Shown here: piece by piece, positions 1 to 8,106 of the stretch
How positions within the stretch are numbered: position 1 is the first letter of the stretch
Layout of the letters: each line of letters opens with the position of its first letter
Assembly: GCF_000003605.2 (NCBI RefSeq)
Contig: NW_003145783.1
Span: 802,861-813,601, forward strand
Direction of reading: 5' to 3'
Length of the DNA stretch: 10,741 nucleotides
Source of the DNA: Saccoglossus kowalevskii
Taxonomy: Eukaryota > Hemichordata > Enteropneusta > Harrimaniidae
Notes under the pieces: model-generated
What the model saw: only the letters and a program-made list of their open reading frames with translations
Database searches by the model: none
What the model was told of the DNA's origin: nothing
Made by a program: the position numbers and the translations under genes

Positions 1-1560
1 ATTTTCATCAAGATACATGTACATAATTTTCTGCATCCAAATTTTTGTCGACTCTCTGTTGGTGATTTTTTTCAATATCGAGCCTCTTATAATTTGTTAC
101 ATAGTTGAAGTAGTTCTAGAGCATTTGTGTCTACACTTAGTCTATCTGAAGTGTCACTTTAAAAGCTGTAGTTTGAATGTCAAAGAAGTTAATTTCCAGA
201 TTGCTGTTGACAAACTTATTGTTCATTTTTAATTATTTTTTTTTCAATACAACACAGTAAGTTTTTCTTTATTATTGAGTTGATATATATGCCTTTGGCA
301 AAGCTAACATCTGCCTTATCCTCTTGCCTTTTCAAAATCAAAGATGATGATACCTGTGACAGTACCGTGGTAATACAGTACGAAATGTGTACATCAACAT
401 GTGTCTCCTACAAATAAAGACTTGTTGTTTTTTTGATACACTGTGGTTAAATTCGTAATAATAGCGTAGTCCTGTGGTTTTAGCAGCATTTTTTTTTTTG
501 GCCGAATTTTTGGGGTCTTCAGAGGATGTCATCCATAAAATTAAATCAGTGTGGCCTTATTAAACGACATTGCCTTCTCTCATCCACATAGAGGGCGCAA
601 TTTGTTGAAAACGTATTGGCGTTTCTGTTGTCCACAAACAATCGACTTGATGTTCGTCCCCATTAGTATGGCGTCATGGCGCATTCGATGCATCTGTTTG
701 TAATAAAACTACTTAATTATTTTAAGAATTTAGTTGGTTCAATTGTCTGATAAATCTTTTTGTTGAACCAAAATCCGTACACCAACTGATGTATAGACTA
801 ATCTAATCCAGGTAAAGCTACAATCCATCTTATGGTACTAGCACTCAACAGGCACGAGCGGGCACAAATTATGACACCGTTCATTTCCTCCGCTCTAATT
901 CCTTCGTCCTTCGACCAATTCCTTCGTCACCTTCCACCACTGGTGGCGCTATTAATTATTGATGTCTGGATCTCGTTCATGCATAGACAGATTTTGTTCA
1001 AACTAGATATATACATCGAACTTTGTGGGACCTAAATGCACTTTATCTTGTTTGTTAGATCAGTCTCAAAATAACTCAGTTGCGAGATGTGACAAAAAAA
1101 CGCAGCCAGTGATGCATTTCGAGAATAAAAAAACGCAATCAAAGGCGCCCAACATGGAAATAAATAGAACACATTACGACATTGAGTCGCACCTGCCTCT
1201 TTCACTCACGTAAACGCACTCTCACATGATTATAGTTATTTTATTTCCCAACACACTTGAAAAGAAAAAAGAAAAACAACGGAAGGGGCAAGTTTATATC
1301 ATATTTGTATTAACACAACATGAAAGCCAAGCTTCACGGTGAATATATGTTTACCAATCATCAAACTAAACATTCAATGTTATAAACAAGAAGCGGACTG
1401 CGGCGGTTACGTGACCAAGACAAAGGGCACGCGACAGTACCATTATGCTCGTCTACTACACGTTTAAGTATCAAACATTCCGAATCAGAGAACCAGAAAG
1501 CTCTACAACCAATATGCGCATGTCCATATACTCCGATACAAACACTAGTAGGGTAGCTGA
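1..1560. other. AT-rich noncoding stretch, no gene seen
   Basis: The open frames here are short (76 codons or fewer), start at arbitrary ATGs and encode low-complexity or unstructured peptides that I do not recognise. There are T-runs near 235-243 and 488-498. A somewhat GC-richer patch lies near 1390-1435. Weak inverted repeats are present, such as GGTTCAA/TTGAACC around 735-768. I see no tRNA boxes, splice-bounded exon or clear transposon ends. The segment borders the 3' end of the minus-strand LINE at its right side. Confidence 0.6.
897..946. repeat. 20-bp-period direct repeat followed by a small palindrome
   Basis: The 12-mer AATTCCTTCGTC occurs at 897-908 and again at 917-928, a period of 20 bp. 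Just after it, CCACCA-C-TGGTGG (934-946) is a perfect inverted repeat with a one-base centre. No function can be assigned; slippage duplication is enough to explain the first part. Confidence 0.6.
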
Positions 1561-1802
1561 ATCCCGATTAATCCATCCATTGTTTATTCAATACACAGTT
1601 CAACGGACAAACCCATTAACAGAACTGGAAAAAATAAACAATACATATAGAAAACACATACAAATACAAGAATAAATCAAAATGACAAAGTAACAAAATA
1701 AAATTAAAAATAATTAATACTGTGTAGATTTAAAACTATATAATAATTAAAAAATATCAATATTACATTTAAATGAAATGTCATTAAATAATGTCATACA
1801 CC

Positions 1803-2050
1803 TTAAAAGCGACGAATGCTTCCCGCAGTTGACTGATCCACAGTCAGGTTAAAAATTGGTTTGCGTCTCAAACATCTATTTGGAACATAAAAATAAATAT
1901 TGACAAGAATAGCAGGGCAGTCATAAAAAGAATTAATAATTTTATATAAAAAGAGAAGATCAAGAATTGTTCTCCTGTTAGATAAAAGAGAAATGTTAAA
2001 AAGTTTGCAATAAATAGGATAACATGAAATACTACAATGCACAAGTAACT
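1803..2050 (-). pseudogene. LINE ORF2 C-terminal fragment (third frame)
   Basis: The minus-strand peptide CKLFNISLLSNRRTILDL followed by LFLYKIINSFYDCPAIL matches the conserved C-terminal block of this LINE group (LS.RR...D..FLYKI.N...D.P.LL), and a VPNRCLRRKPIFNL tail follows. The frame then ends in SIRRF and a stop at about 1803, a little earlier or differently from what is usual; a small deletion may have removed the last residues. Downstream on the minus strand is AT-rich 3' UTR-like DNA. This completes the minus-strand element. Confidence 0.78.
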
Positions 2051-2419
2051 TTCTACATAACTATTTAACAAATTTAAATTGCACATTTTCAATTTTGTTA
2101 GAAACCTCTTTTTGATGAGGGACCACACCACAGAGCCATATTCAAGAATAGATCTGAAATAAACAAGATACAAAGAAATAATTGCAGAAATAGCATTAAA
2201 GCTATAACAAGAACGTTTAATAAAACCCAGAGATTTTAAGGCCCTAGAAACAATAGAATTGATATGAAGATTGTATGACAGGTTAGAAGTTAAATGGATA
2301 CCCAAGTCCTTAGTGATGGAAACTTGCTGCAAGGGTATACCTTTGATAAAATATTTAATAAATTTACTTTTCTCTAAATTGAGTGATAATTTCCAAAGGT
2401 TATTAAGATCAGTTTGCAA
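2045..2419 (-). pseudogene. LINE RT fragment continued, post-motif-C/thumb region (shifted frame)
   Basis: The frame picks up the LINE protein right after motif C: QTDLNNLWKLSLNLEKSKF corresponds to the usual segment following YADD. KDLGIHL then HINSIVSRALKSLGFIKR matches the conserved DLGV...HI...KA...LG..R block. YFRSILEYGSVVW matches the R.ILEYGS.VW motif of Jockey/CR1-type elements. After LTKLK the frame becomes a hydrophobic run with no family resemblance, and the next conserved block is in a third frame, indicating another indel around 2045-2060. It belongs to the same element as the core fragment. Confidence 0.8.
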
Positions 2420-2751
2420 AGTGTGACTGTAATGATAGACCTATAAAGCTTGGTATCGTCAGCGTAAAGACTAAGATTGGCAGAGTTATCAAGGTGGGTG
2501 ATGTCATTAATATACATAACAAATAACAAAGGTCCCAGGAGTGACCCCTGTGGTACACCAGACAATGCGGGAAACCATTTAGACACATAACCACCCAAAA
2601 CTACGCTCTGCTGCCTATGACTTAGGTAAGATGATAACCAATGATCCAAACTACCACAAATACCAAGTTTAAAGACCTTGTGGAGTAGCAGCGGGTGGCT
2701 AACAGTGTCGAAAGCCTTACTGAAATCAGTATATCCATCTGCTGCTTGCTG
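2374..2751 (-). pseudogene. LINE reverse transcriptase fragment, catalytic core (motifs A-C)
   Basis: This minus-strand frame opens after a TAA at 2752-2754 and reads through the RT palm. Motif A is YTDFSKAFD (catalytic Asp near 2725-2727). A helical stretch ending DHWLSSYLSHRQ follows. Motif B is SGVPQGSLLGPLLF (about 2520-2565). Motif C is YADD at 2455-2466, inside LYADDTKLYRSI. These are the standard metal-binding and primer-grip neighbourhoods of LINE RTs. After YRSI the frame drifts into unrelated sequence, and the expected continuation appears in another frame (from about 2419), so a frameshift lies near 2415-2440. Absence of motifs upstream of A makes this a truncated, inactive copy. 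Confidence 0.88.
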
Positions 2752-2790
2752 TTAATAGCAGCAGATAACAATTAACAATTAAGTCAGTGT

Positions 2791-2839
2791 ATTCAACTAT
2801 AGACCTTAGAAAACAGTTTTCTAAGGTCTATGATTCAAC
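2791..2839. repeat. Perfect 16-bp-arm hairpin flanked by 7-bp direct repeats
   Basis: ATAGACCTTAGAAAAC (2799-2814), one A, then its exact reverse complement (2816-2831). This 33-bp palindrome has a one-base centre. It is immediately bracketed by ATTCAAC at 2791-2797 and ATTCAAC at 2833-2839. It sits about 35 bp from the truncated end of the LINE. The layout looks like a small palindromic insertion with a target duplication, or a template-switch scar; which one is not decidable from one copy. Confidence 0.85.
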
Positions 2840-3250
2840 CAGATTCGGTAAAGGTCAATTTCCTGCAGACCTTCAAGCCTTGAGTGTAGGTTACGCAGGT
2901 ATCAGGGGTAAATTCTTCTCCTCGGGGTTCTCCACACTTGTCAGGGGGGAATCTCGTCTCGTCTCTCTATCTCGACCCCTTGAGGTACGGGATCGGGGAA
3001 GTCACTTATACTTTACAGTCAAATAAGACACACACAACGAAATACGTTTCAGCTCTCGTCTTAGTCGATCAATCGAGCACTCTATAAGACACAGCGCCCT
3101 GGGGAAATATACCCAAGGCTATCGCAAGGCTGACCCAAGACTCGCCCAAGACTGGACTGCCTCAAGGCTCGCCCCAGGACTCTCTCGGACTGCCCTCTCT
3201 CGACTGCGTCTATCGTGCTGTGCTCCCCAAGACCAACTCAAACTCTCTTT
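2840..3250. other. GC-rich island of unknown origin
   Basis: Base composition shifts sharply here; for example 3121-3180 has 38 G/C of 60, against strongly AT-rich flanks. A 79-codon plus-strand frame (2787-3026) starts inside the hairpin and resembles nothing I know. The minus strand has a 43-codon frame with a few Cys but no recognisable domain. Minus-strand AATAAA (plus TTTATT at 3248-3253) and inverted CCAAT (TGATTGGC near 3320) could mean an LTR-like or promoter-like minus-strand unit, but paired LTRs, a primer-binding site and Gag/Pol are all absent. Most likely a piece of an unidentified mobile element or a foreign-composition insert. Confidence 0.4.
3111..3191. repeat. Degenerate ~11-bp minisatellite, consensus near NNCCCAAGRCT
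   Basis: Successive units ATCGCAAGGCT (3121-3131), GACCCAAGACT (3132-3142) and CGCCCAAGACT (3143-3153) are head-to-tail at 11 bp. Diverged or length-changed relatives precede (ACCCAAGGCT, 3111-3120) and follow (CTCAAGGCT, CGCCCCAGGACT, CTCTCGGACT). An 11-bp period shifts reading frame at each unit, which argues against coding. It lies in the middle of the GC-rich island. Confidence 0.65.
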
Positions 3251-4990
3251 ATTCATTTTCAAAACTCTATCCAATTACAAAGCAGTAAAAAGACTCTAGG
3301 GCGTAACCTTCAATCATAAAGCCAATCACACTAAGTACTGAATACGTCATATCTTTTGATTAATCGTTCACTACATTAATAACTATGGAATACCAACTGT
3401 CAGAATCTTAGTCAGAATAGCGACGGATATCTGGTAATTAGTTCCAAATCACTGAGCCAAGTTCCGTCCAAAACTTCAAATAGGCCTAAACGATGACAGA
3501 CATAACACAGCAATTCAGCTAATAATCAGCTAATTAAGTCGGTTAACAGATACGCAAAAACAAATTCATGACACAGGTCTCGTCATCCGCGAGGTCGGCG
3601 CGTTTATTTATTTTTCCCCCGAAATATATCACTGACTGCGTTTGTTTTGTCATATCTCACAACTGCCTTGGCTGTACACACTATAGAATAAAAACAGCTG
3701 TCAATTGTCGGCTCTAAAGTTTAGTTTCCAATGGGTTTCTACCCTATACTTAGACATATAAATAAGTAAAGAAATAAAGATATTTGAACTGCTTATTATA
3801 AAAACTAGATGTGAATACTCAAAATATGTTACTTAGAAGGCAAAGTAACCAAATATGCTGTGCTTTTTTGTTAATGTGGTGTTTATCATTTTATATTTTC
3901 CCGCCAAAATCATTGCTTGTATATTTTTCCTGCAAAAAAAATGGTTAGTTATACATGTATTGCTACACCGTTTGTTATTCCTTTCAAAATACAGCAGACA
4001 AAATCAAAAGAAAAGATTTGCCTCTGCATAAGTCACTATATCAATCATGGCTCGATCATGTTCAAATTTCACATAACACATCGTGTATATACAGGTGGTC
4101 GAATGGTGGCAATTTATTTTTCAAAATTTATCATTTTCTTCCTCTGTAGTATTTTCAACTATCATTTCCCTCTGAATCTAAGCCCCACAATGTATTATGC
4201 TGCAAGGTTTATTAAAGAGCATACGGTTATTTAGTATATAAGACAAAAATACTGAAACATTACTACATTTGGGTACTAAAGAGATGTTCGTGGCCCAGGT
4301 GGTTATAGTTTCACTATGTTTCGCATATTGATATAAGCCAGTTTTAAAAGATTTGTTGAAAGTCACTTTTGCATTGACAGGTAAGCTTTAAATTCAAACA
4401 GTTGTCAAAATTACGTGTCAAGCTAGGTCATTAATTACAATATTAACTGTATCTGTGTATGATAGCGAGAAGGAATTTTTCATTTTTTCTTGATTTTTCA
4501 AAATGTTATAAAACGATTATTTTAGACCTTGATACACATCCCCGATTTTTGAAATATCGAAATTTCGGAAAGACGCTGCTCAAATTAGTGTTACGCTAAT
4601 ACAAATAACCAAAACAGTCGTTTCGTGGATATTTGCATAATATTTATCTTTGGGAAGGGTTTAAATGATAACATCTTACATGTATACATGTTGTTAACGA
4701 TTCTGATATAACGGGTGATAAGCCTCATGTCGCAAACAATGAGTGTTTATCTAACGTCCATTGTCAGCATTATTGTCAGCCAGGACTTCGTCGGAGAAAC
4801 ATTGTGATAACTTTGCGCAACTTTCTTTTAAATCGCAATCGCGGATTATGTCATTTTTACAAGGCTCGCCATTATTTTCGTCACGTGTTAATTATGTAAA
4901 CAATGACCGTCCAGTGCGAACTTGTCCCTCCATACTTAGGCTTTTGATTCACATACGCTAAATTACGGCTCTAAATGTAACAACCGACAG
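3251..4990. other. AT-rich noncoding stretch, no gene seen
   Basis: Open frames of up to 105 codons (3917-4234) occur but have no recognisable domain, and their composition matches surrounding noncoding DNA. Local structures: a perfect 14-bp palindrome ACATGTATACATGT at 4678-4691, and a short tandem CAGCTAATAAT/CAGCTAATTAA near 3516-3538. No tRNA, promoter or transposon ends can be supported. Confidence 0.55.
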
Positions 4991-5030
4991 AGAATGATTT
5001 ATTCAAAAACGTCATCAAACCCTTCTCGCT

Positions 5031-5104
5031 GCTTTAAAGGGTAGTCGTCGCGCGGCGCACACGCATCGAGACGATTACCATCTTTTAAAGGCACTATTGG
5101 TAAT
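5031..5104. repeat. CpG-dense patch with short inverted repeat, possible fragment of a dispersed repeat
   Basis: A CpG cluster (5047-5073) lies between two TTTAAAGG-type words. ATTACCA (5074-5080) and TGGTAAT (5098-5104) form 7-bp inverted arms around TTTAAAGGCACT. The string TTTAAAGGCACTATTGGTAAT resembles from memory the start of a repeat common in some marine deuterostomes, minus a few bases; I cannot verify this here. Confidence 0.3.
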
Positions 5105-5406
5105 GAAGTGAACACTAATGTTTATGGTTATTGCATGTAAATATACTAGTATAGCGATGGAGGCAAAGACCGTCTTGAAATATTCATTGTTCGATTTAAT
5201 GTATGATCCGTCGACGCAACTCTATCACAAGAAATCAATTGAGCTACAGTGAATGAGCGCTGAATTATTATGTTCCTTTTCGTATAAAGTCGAAATAAAA
5301 ATGTATTCCCTCGCACTCATTACAATCTTCATTGGTTAAAGGGGAAATTTCGACTAACAGACTGAATCTCTAGATGATGAAGAAGCTCTATGAATGTAGG
5401 AGGGTA

Positions 5407-5538
5407 CAATATACCAGTTACCGTTCACTGCGAGATCCCGCGTTACGCGTGAAATCGAACCCGAAAACAGAATGAAAAACGGCCATTATGTCGTTGTGGC
5501 GTCAAAACACAGCGTGGGATTCGACAAACGCGAAATAT
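5407..5538 (+). repeat. Dispersed repeat, CpG-rich copy A
   Basis: This segment aligns with 10624-10741. Shared blocks, in order, are AATATA, CACTG..AGAT, GAAATC.AAC, TATG, TTGTG.CGTCAAA and GTGTGGGATTC (GCGTGGGATTC here). The 30 bases after CACTG match at 19 positions with no gap. Copy A contains about 15 CpGs, the other copy one. The family and the full unit ends are unknown; the left boundary is estimated from where similarity fades. Confidence 0.65.
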
Positions 5539-5634
5539 TTGTGCTATACGCATTCGATGATGGTTAATTTTGATGAAGTAATGATATTTCAACTTCATAT
5601 TCCTTTCTCTGGCAGATCGGCATTACCACATTAC

Positions 5635-5810
5635 CTACTTTAAAAGTTCTTTACTATAGAATGTTTTATCGTTTTGTATGAAGTTTATTTTCACTGATTT
5701 TTGATGAGTTGATTGCAGATTATAGAAAAAAAATACTGAATATATTATTCAATGGCTCATCCTTCCATTGAAAATTCAATAAATTCCAATGAAAATAAAG
5801 TACTTCACAG
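5635..5810 (-). mobile_element. MITE copy 3 of the CTGTGAAATA family, inverted and diverged
   Basis: The reverse complement starts CTGTGAAGTACTTTATTTTC, continues through TTGGAATTTATTG and reaches ATCAAAAATCAGTGAAAATA plus a CATACAAAAC block. All of these align in order with the copies at 8822 and 9787. The outer-left end is poorly preserved (only CTACTTTA-like bases near 5635), and the TA expected beyond the right end is replaced by TC. It is non-coding and non-autonomous. Inner arms CAATGG/CCATTG are still paired, although their bases differ from the other copies. Confidence 0.75.
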
Positions 5811-6215
5811 TCGGAGGTTGTCCTCAATAGATTAAGAAAGGTTATTACTGTTTATAAGTGTATAACTAGATTCCTCCTTTTATTGTCTTAACATGGACCA
5901 CGTGTTGTGATCATTGTCACTATCCTGGAAGTAAAACAGTCTCTGCTCACGGCTCTAATGTACGAAGTACCCGTCCTGTCAATCAGAGCACAACTTAGAC
6001 GAAGCCACCTTATTAAAGTGCGCCCTCAATAACGTTACACTTACATATTTCTGTCGCTGAGGGCAGTTTGCAAATGAAACCAATATGGCGATATGGGAAA
6101 GTGATCCACTGTCCGAGAAGAACCCTACCCGCCATGGTTTGTTTTACTTTGCAAATTGATCGTCACCAGGACCGCAGCTAGATACATAGGAAACGACAGC
6201 GATATTATTTAGAGT

Positions 6216-6224
6216 ACTTCCGGG
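6216..6224 (-). promoter_or_regulatory. ETS/GABP-type binding motif
   Basis: ACTTCCGGG on the plus strand is CCCGGAAGT on the minus strand, a full match to the high-affinity ETS core. It lies about 210 bp upstream of a strong-Kozak ATG, where such motifs often sit close to transcription start sites. Confidence 0.45.
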
Positions 6225-6294
6225 TGTAGCTCTCTGGATTTGTGCAGGTGGTGGGGGATTTACTACGTTCTCGTTGAATAGATGCGTTATACTG

Positions 6295-6381
6295 ATGAAA
6301 ATGTCACAGTGTCAACTTGTATACAAAAGTGGTTATTATCGTAACAAGGATGGACACATAGCGTTAGAGTATCGGCGGTAA
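6295..6381 (+). other. Upstream ORF (28 codons) in the putative 5' leader
   Basis: ATG at 6295, with a second in-frame ATG at 6301, reads 28 residues to TAA at 6379-6381: MKMSQCQLVYKSG then a basic/aromatic tail. The first ATG has a weak context (C at -3) and the second a better one (A at -3). Other short uORFs start at 6282 (20 codons, ends 6344), 6350 (3 codons) and 6394 (6 codons). If transcription starts near 6220 these would precede the main ATG and could reduce its translation. If the leader is spliced they may be absent from the mRNA. Confidence 0.3.
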
Positions 6382-6430
6382 ATCTGTATTCAAATGATCT
6401 TGACAGTGTCTTAGGACGCTATCTCTGAAC

Positions 6431-6646
6431 ATGGCAGAGAGGGACACACCCCGAAGGACGCTTCCTCGCCAGTGGAGCGCGGACGGGGCCGATTTATACC
6501 CTTTTCGTTGGCGTTCGGAAAACATTATCAAGAAGACGACGGACGCTGATACCCGTAGTAGTAGCGGCCGCGTTTCAGAGTACTTAAACGCCGTTGATGA
6601 CAAGTACGTTGTTAACGCAACACTGCCAGATGGACGAACTAAACAG
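6431..6646 (+). CDS. First coding exon of an unrecognised protein (72 residues, partial)
   Basis: I do not recognise this protein. The ATG has a strong Kozak context (A at -3, G at +4) with an in-frame TGA upstream at 6401-6403, so the frame does not extend further 5'. The exon is CpG- and GC-rich, unlike the T/A-rich DNA that follows, which is typical of a first exon in a promoter CpG cluster. The 72 residues run from MAERDTPRRTLPRQW to NATLPDGRTKQ; they are hydrophilic, Arg/Asp-rich and Cys-free, with no signal peptide or membrane segment. An NAT N-glycosylation sequon lies near residue 62. The frame would stop 2 codons later, but CAG|GTTGGT at 6646/6647 is a plausible donor (phase 0), and base composition changes right there. 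The minus-strand frame of 119 codons over the same DNA has no protein character. The most likely continuation is the candidate exon at 9147. Confidence 0.62.
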
Positions 6647-7032
6647 GTTGGTTGAATTTTCACATCACCGGTTATATAGTTGTTTTTGTCACCTCGTTCA
6701 ACGCGTTTCATATTGCGTTTCATATCAAGTTGTGGTTTTAATAAAAAGGGTTACATTGCAGGTCACGGTCGTGGCCTTGATCACGATTTAATAATACTGT
6801 ATGCCATAAGGTCGATATTTCATTTTTTTTTGCAGTAAAATATGCCCGTTTTGCTATTTTCTTTCCTGTGTTAATATATATATCACCTCTCATACTTGTA
6901 TGTTATGAGCAAAAATAACAAAAACTGTCAATATTTATCTAATGTTATGCTTGCAGCATGAAACCAAATTGTGAAATTTTCACCAATATTGTAAATACCA
7001 TTTAAATATTGAAATATCTTATTTCGGTTCCT

Positions 7033-7046
7033 GTCTCCATGGAAAC
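7033..7046. promoter_or_regulatory. RFX-type X-box motif
   Basis: GTCTCCATGGAAAC fits the X-box pattern RYYNYY-N2-RRNRAC exactly: half-sites GTCTCC and GGAAAC with an AT spacer. RFX factors bind such sites upstream of ciliary and other genes. It lies about 390 bp into the putative first intron. A weaker relative, GTCTCTATGGTAAT, is at 9098-9111. Chance occurrence cannot be excluded. Confidence 0.4.
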
Positions 7047-7457
7047 TTATTGAAATACTACAGGTGGCAATAGTCAAGTTTGTATTAAAAAAAAATTATG
7101 CGTTTTGCGTTAATGATTCATATTCTTAAACGAACCCATGCGCTGCTCACAGCATTTTTTTTCTCTGGTTTCTTTCAAAATACTGGTACTGTAAAAATAA
7201 AAGGCAGAAAAAATAGCAAGAAAACAAATTACTGTTTCATTTTGTGAAGCATCTCAGGACTAGAAACAAAACTTTTTAAAAAAAAAATTATTTGAAAACT
7301 TTCCAATGTTATTCAAATGGGTCCACAGTAATCTGTCATTGTAGTTTGAATTGTGAAATCTTCTGATAATTATAAAGATGAATGGGTTTGTTGCGCTGAG
7401 AATACCTATATTAATGTTTTACTAATGTTTAGCTGATTTTAATTGTGTACTTATTGT

Positions 7458-7486
7458 AAATGTTTTTTTTAAAAAAAAACACATTT
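7458..7486. repeat. A/T-run inverted repeat
   Basis: AAATG plus eight T is followed by nine A and CACATTT, giving an almost perfect hairpin with a two-base bulge. No transposon ends are visible; simple-sequence origin is likely. Confidence 0.5.
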
Positions 7487-7872
7487 CTGGGATAAACTAA
7501 AACTAAAATAAGTTTTCTCCACGGGAAACAATATGAGTTTAAAAATAGTTAAATATTGAATTCTTTGTTGAATTAATCTTTAGAGACATCCGTCTGTAAA
7601 TATGCCTTGGTAAACATAATGTTTTAACTCAGTCACAGTCAACTTTTGTCACCCAGCCACAAAGTAAGCATACTTAATTATGTCAATTTTCCTCCAAAAA
7701 TTTTGTTCACATTTATACCAAAAGGGAAATTCTGTCATTTAACCAAAAATTATTAAAACTGTTGCACTAAAAATGATTGGTAGGGTTAATATTTACTTCA
7801 TATTTATTTAGAATGTCCATTGTACATATACTTGATGTGGACTTCAGTAAACACATGCCTATGTTATCATTA

Positions 7873-8011
7873 GGCCCCCCCAAAAAAACTTATGTTGCCA
7901 TCAGGTCGGTCGGTCGGATTTTTTTTTTTTTTTAAACTTGAAGGGTATTGTAAATTTTTAGAGGAAACACTTTTTCACTGCTTAAAATGGTGAGTTTTTA
8001 ATACTTGGGCC

Positions 8012-8042
<31 letters not shown>

Positions 8043-8106
8043 CGCGACCCGATATTTCATATTTTTGGGTCAGTCGCTGAGGGCAACAAAACAATTTTTT
8101 TTGGCC
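7873..8106. mobile_element. MITE with TTA target duplication, PIF/Harbinger-like
   Basis: This is a 234-bp non-coding element. The left end is GGCCCCCCCAAAAAAAC..TTGCCATCAGG. The right end, reverse-complemented, is GGCCAAAAAAAATTG..TTGCCCTCAGC, so terminal inverted repeats extend roughly 40 bp. TTA flanks both sides (7870-7872 and 8107-8109). A 3-bp TWA duplication and GG-starting ends are the hallmarks of PIF/Harbinger elements. Inside each arm a (GGTC)n-like patch is followed by a homopolymer: T15 (7919-7933) on the left and A27 (8016-8042) on the right, so the palindrome continues inward. It encodes nothing and would need a transposase in trans. Confidence 0.78.

Larger units (their letters stand above)
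1583..2754 (-). mobile_element. 5'-truncated non-LTR retrotransposon (LINE, Jockey/CR1-like)
   Basis: Read on the minus strand, this is the 3' part of a LINE. It begins inside the reverse transcriptase just before motif A, continues through the fingers/palm and thumb-like regions, and ends in an AT-rich 3' UTR. A minus-strand AATAAA (plus-strand TTTATT at 1583-1588), followed by ATGGATGG, marks the likely 3' end; that end is an inference. The upstream endonuclease and the first RT motifs are missing, as expected for 5' truncation during target-primed reverse transcription. The conserved peptide pieces are spread over three frames, so the copy is dead. The RT signature fits the Jockey/CR1/L2 group; I cannot choose the clade by eye. 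No clear target-site duplication was found. Confidence 0.85.
5899..6430 (+). promoter_or_regulatory. TATA-less promoter-like region upstream of the 6431 start
   Basis: Moderate CpG content and clustered core motifs precede the coding exon. They are a CACGTG E-box (5899-5904), CCAAT (6080-6084) overlapping a YY1-like AATATGGCG (6082-6090), and an ETS/GABP-type ACTTCCGGG (6216-6224, the complement of CCGGAAGT). ETS, YY1 and CCAAT sites without a TATA box are typical of broad housekeeping-type promoters. The start site is not visible; it may lie near the ETS motif, giving a leader of about 200 nt if unspliced. That reading is inference. Confidence 0.45.

Noticed and set aside
584-600. CTCF-like AGAGGGCGC motif
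   Set aside because: Only the core half fits; the upstream part of the consensus does not, so it is within chance.
2787-3026. 79-codon plus-strand frame
   Set aside because: It starts within the hairpin, has no recognisable domain, and owes its length to GC-rich DNA.
4058-4075. tRNA/SINE B-box-like GTTCAAATTTC
   Set aside because: It lacks the final CC of a B box, and no A box lies upstream at the right distance.
3917-4234. 105-codon plus-strand frame
   Set aside because: Its composition matches surrounding AT-rich DNA, there is no domain, and no splice or promoter context.
6134-6181. 15-codon ORF with near-perfect Kozak (CCCGCCATGG)
   Set aside because: It lies upstream of the likely start site near the ETS motif, so it is probably not in the mRNA.
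6364-6723. 119-codon minus-strand frame, the longest frame near the gene start
   Set aside because: It overlaps the plus-strand exon in a CpG-rich patch where stops are rare. It lacks any domain, and the plus frame has the better start context and a donor where composition changes.
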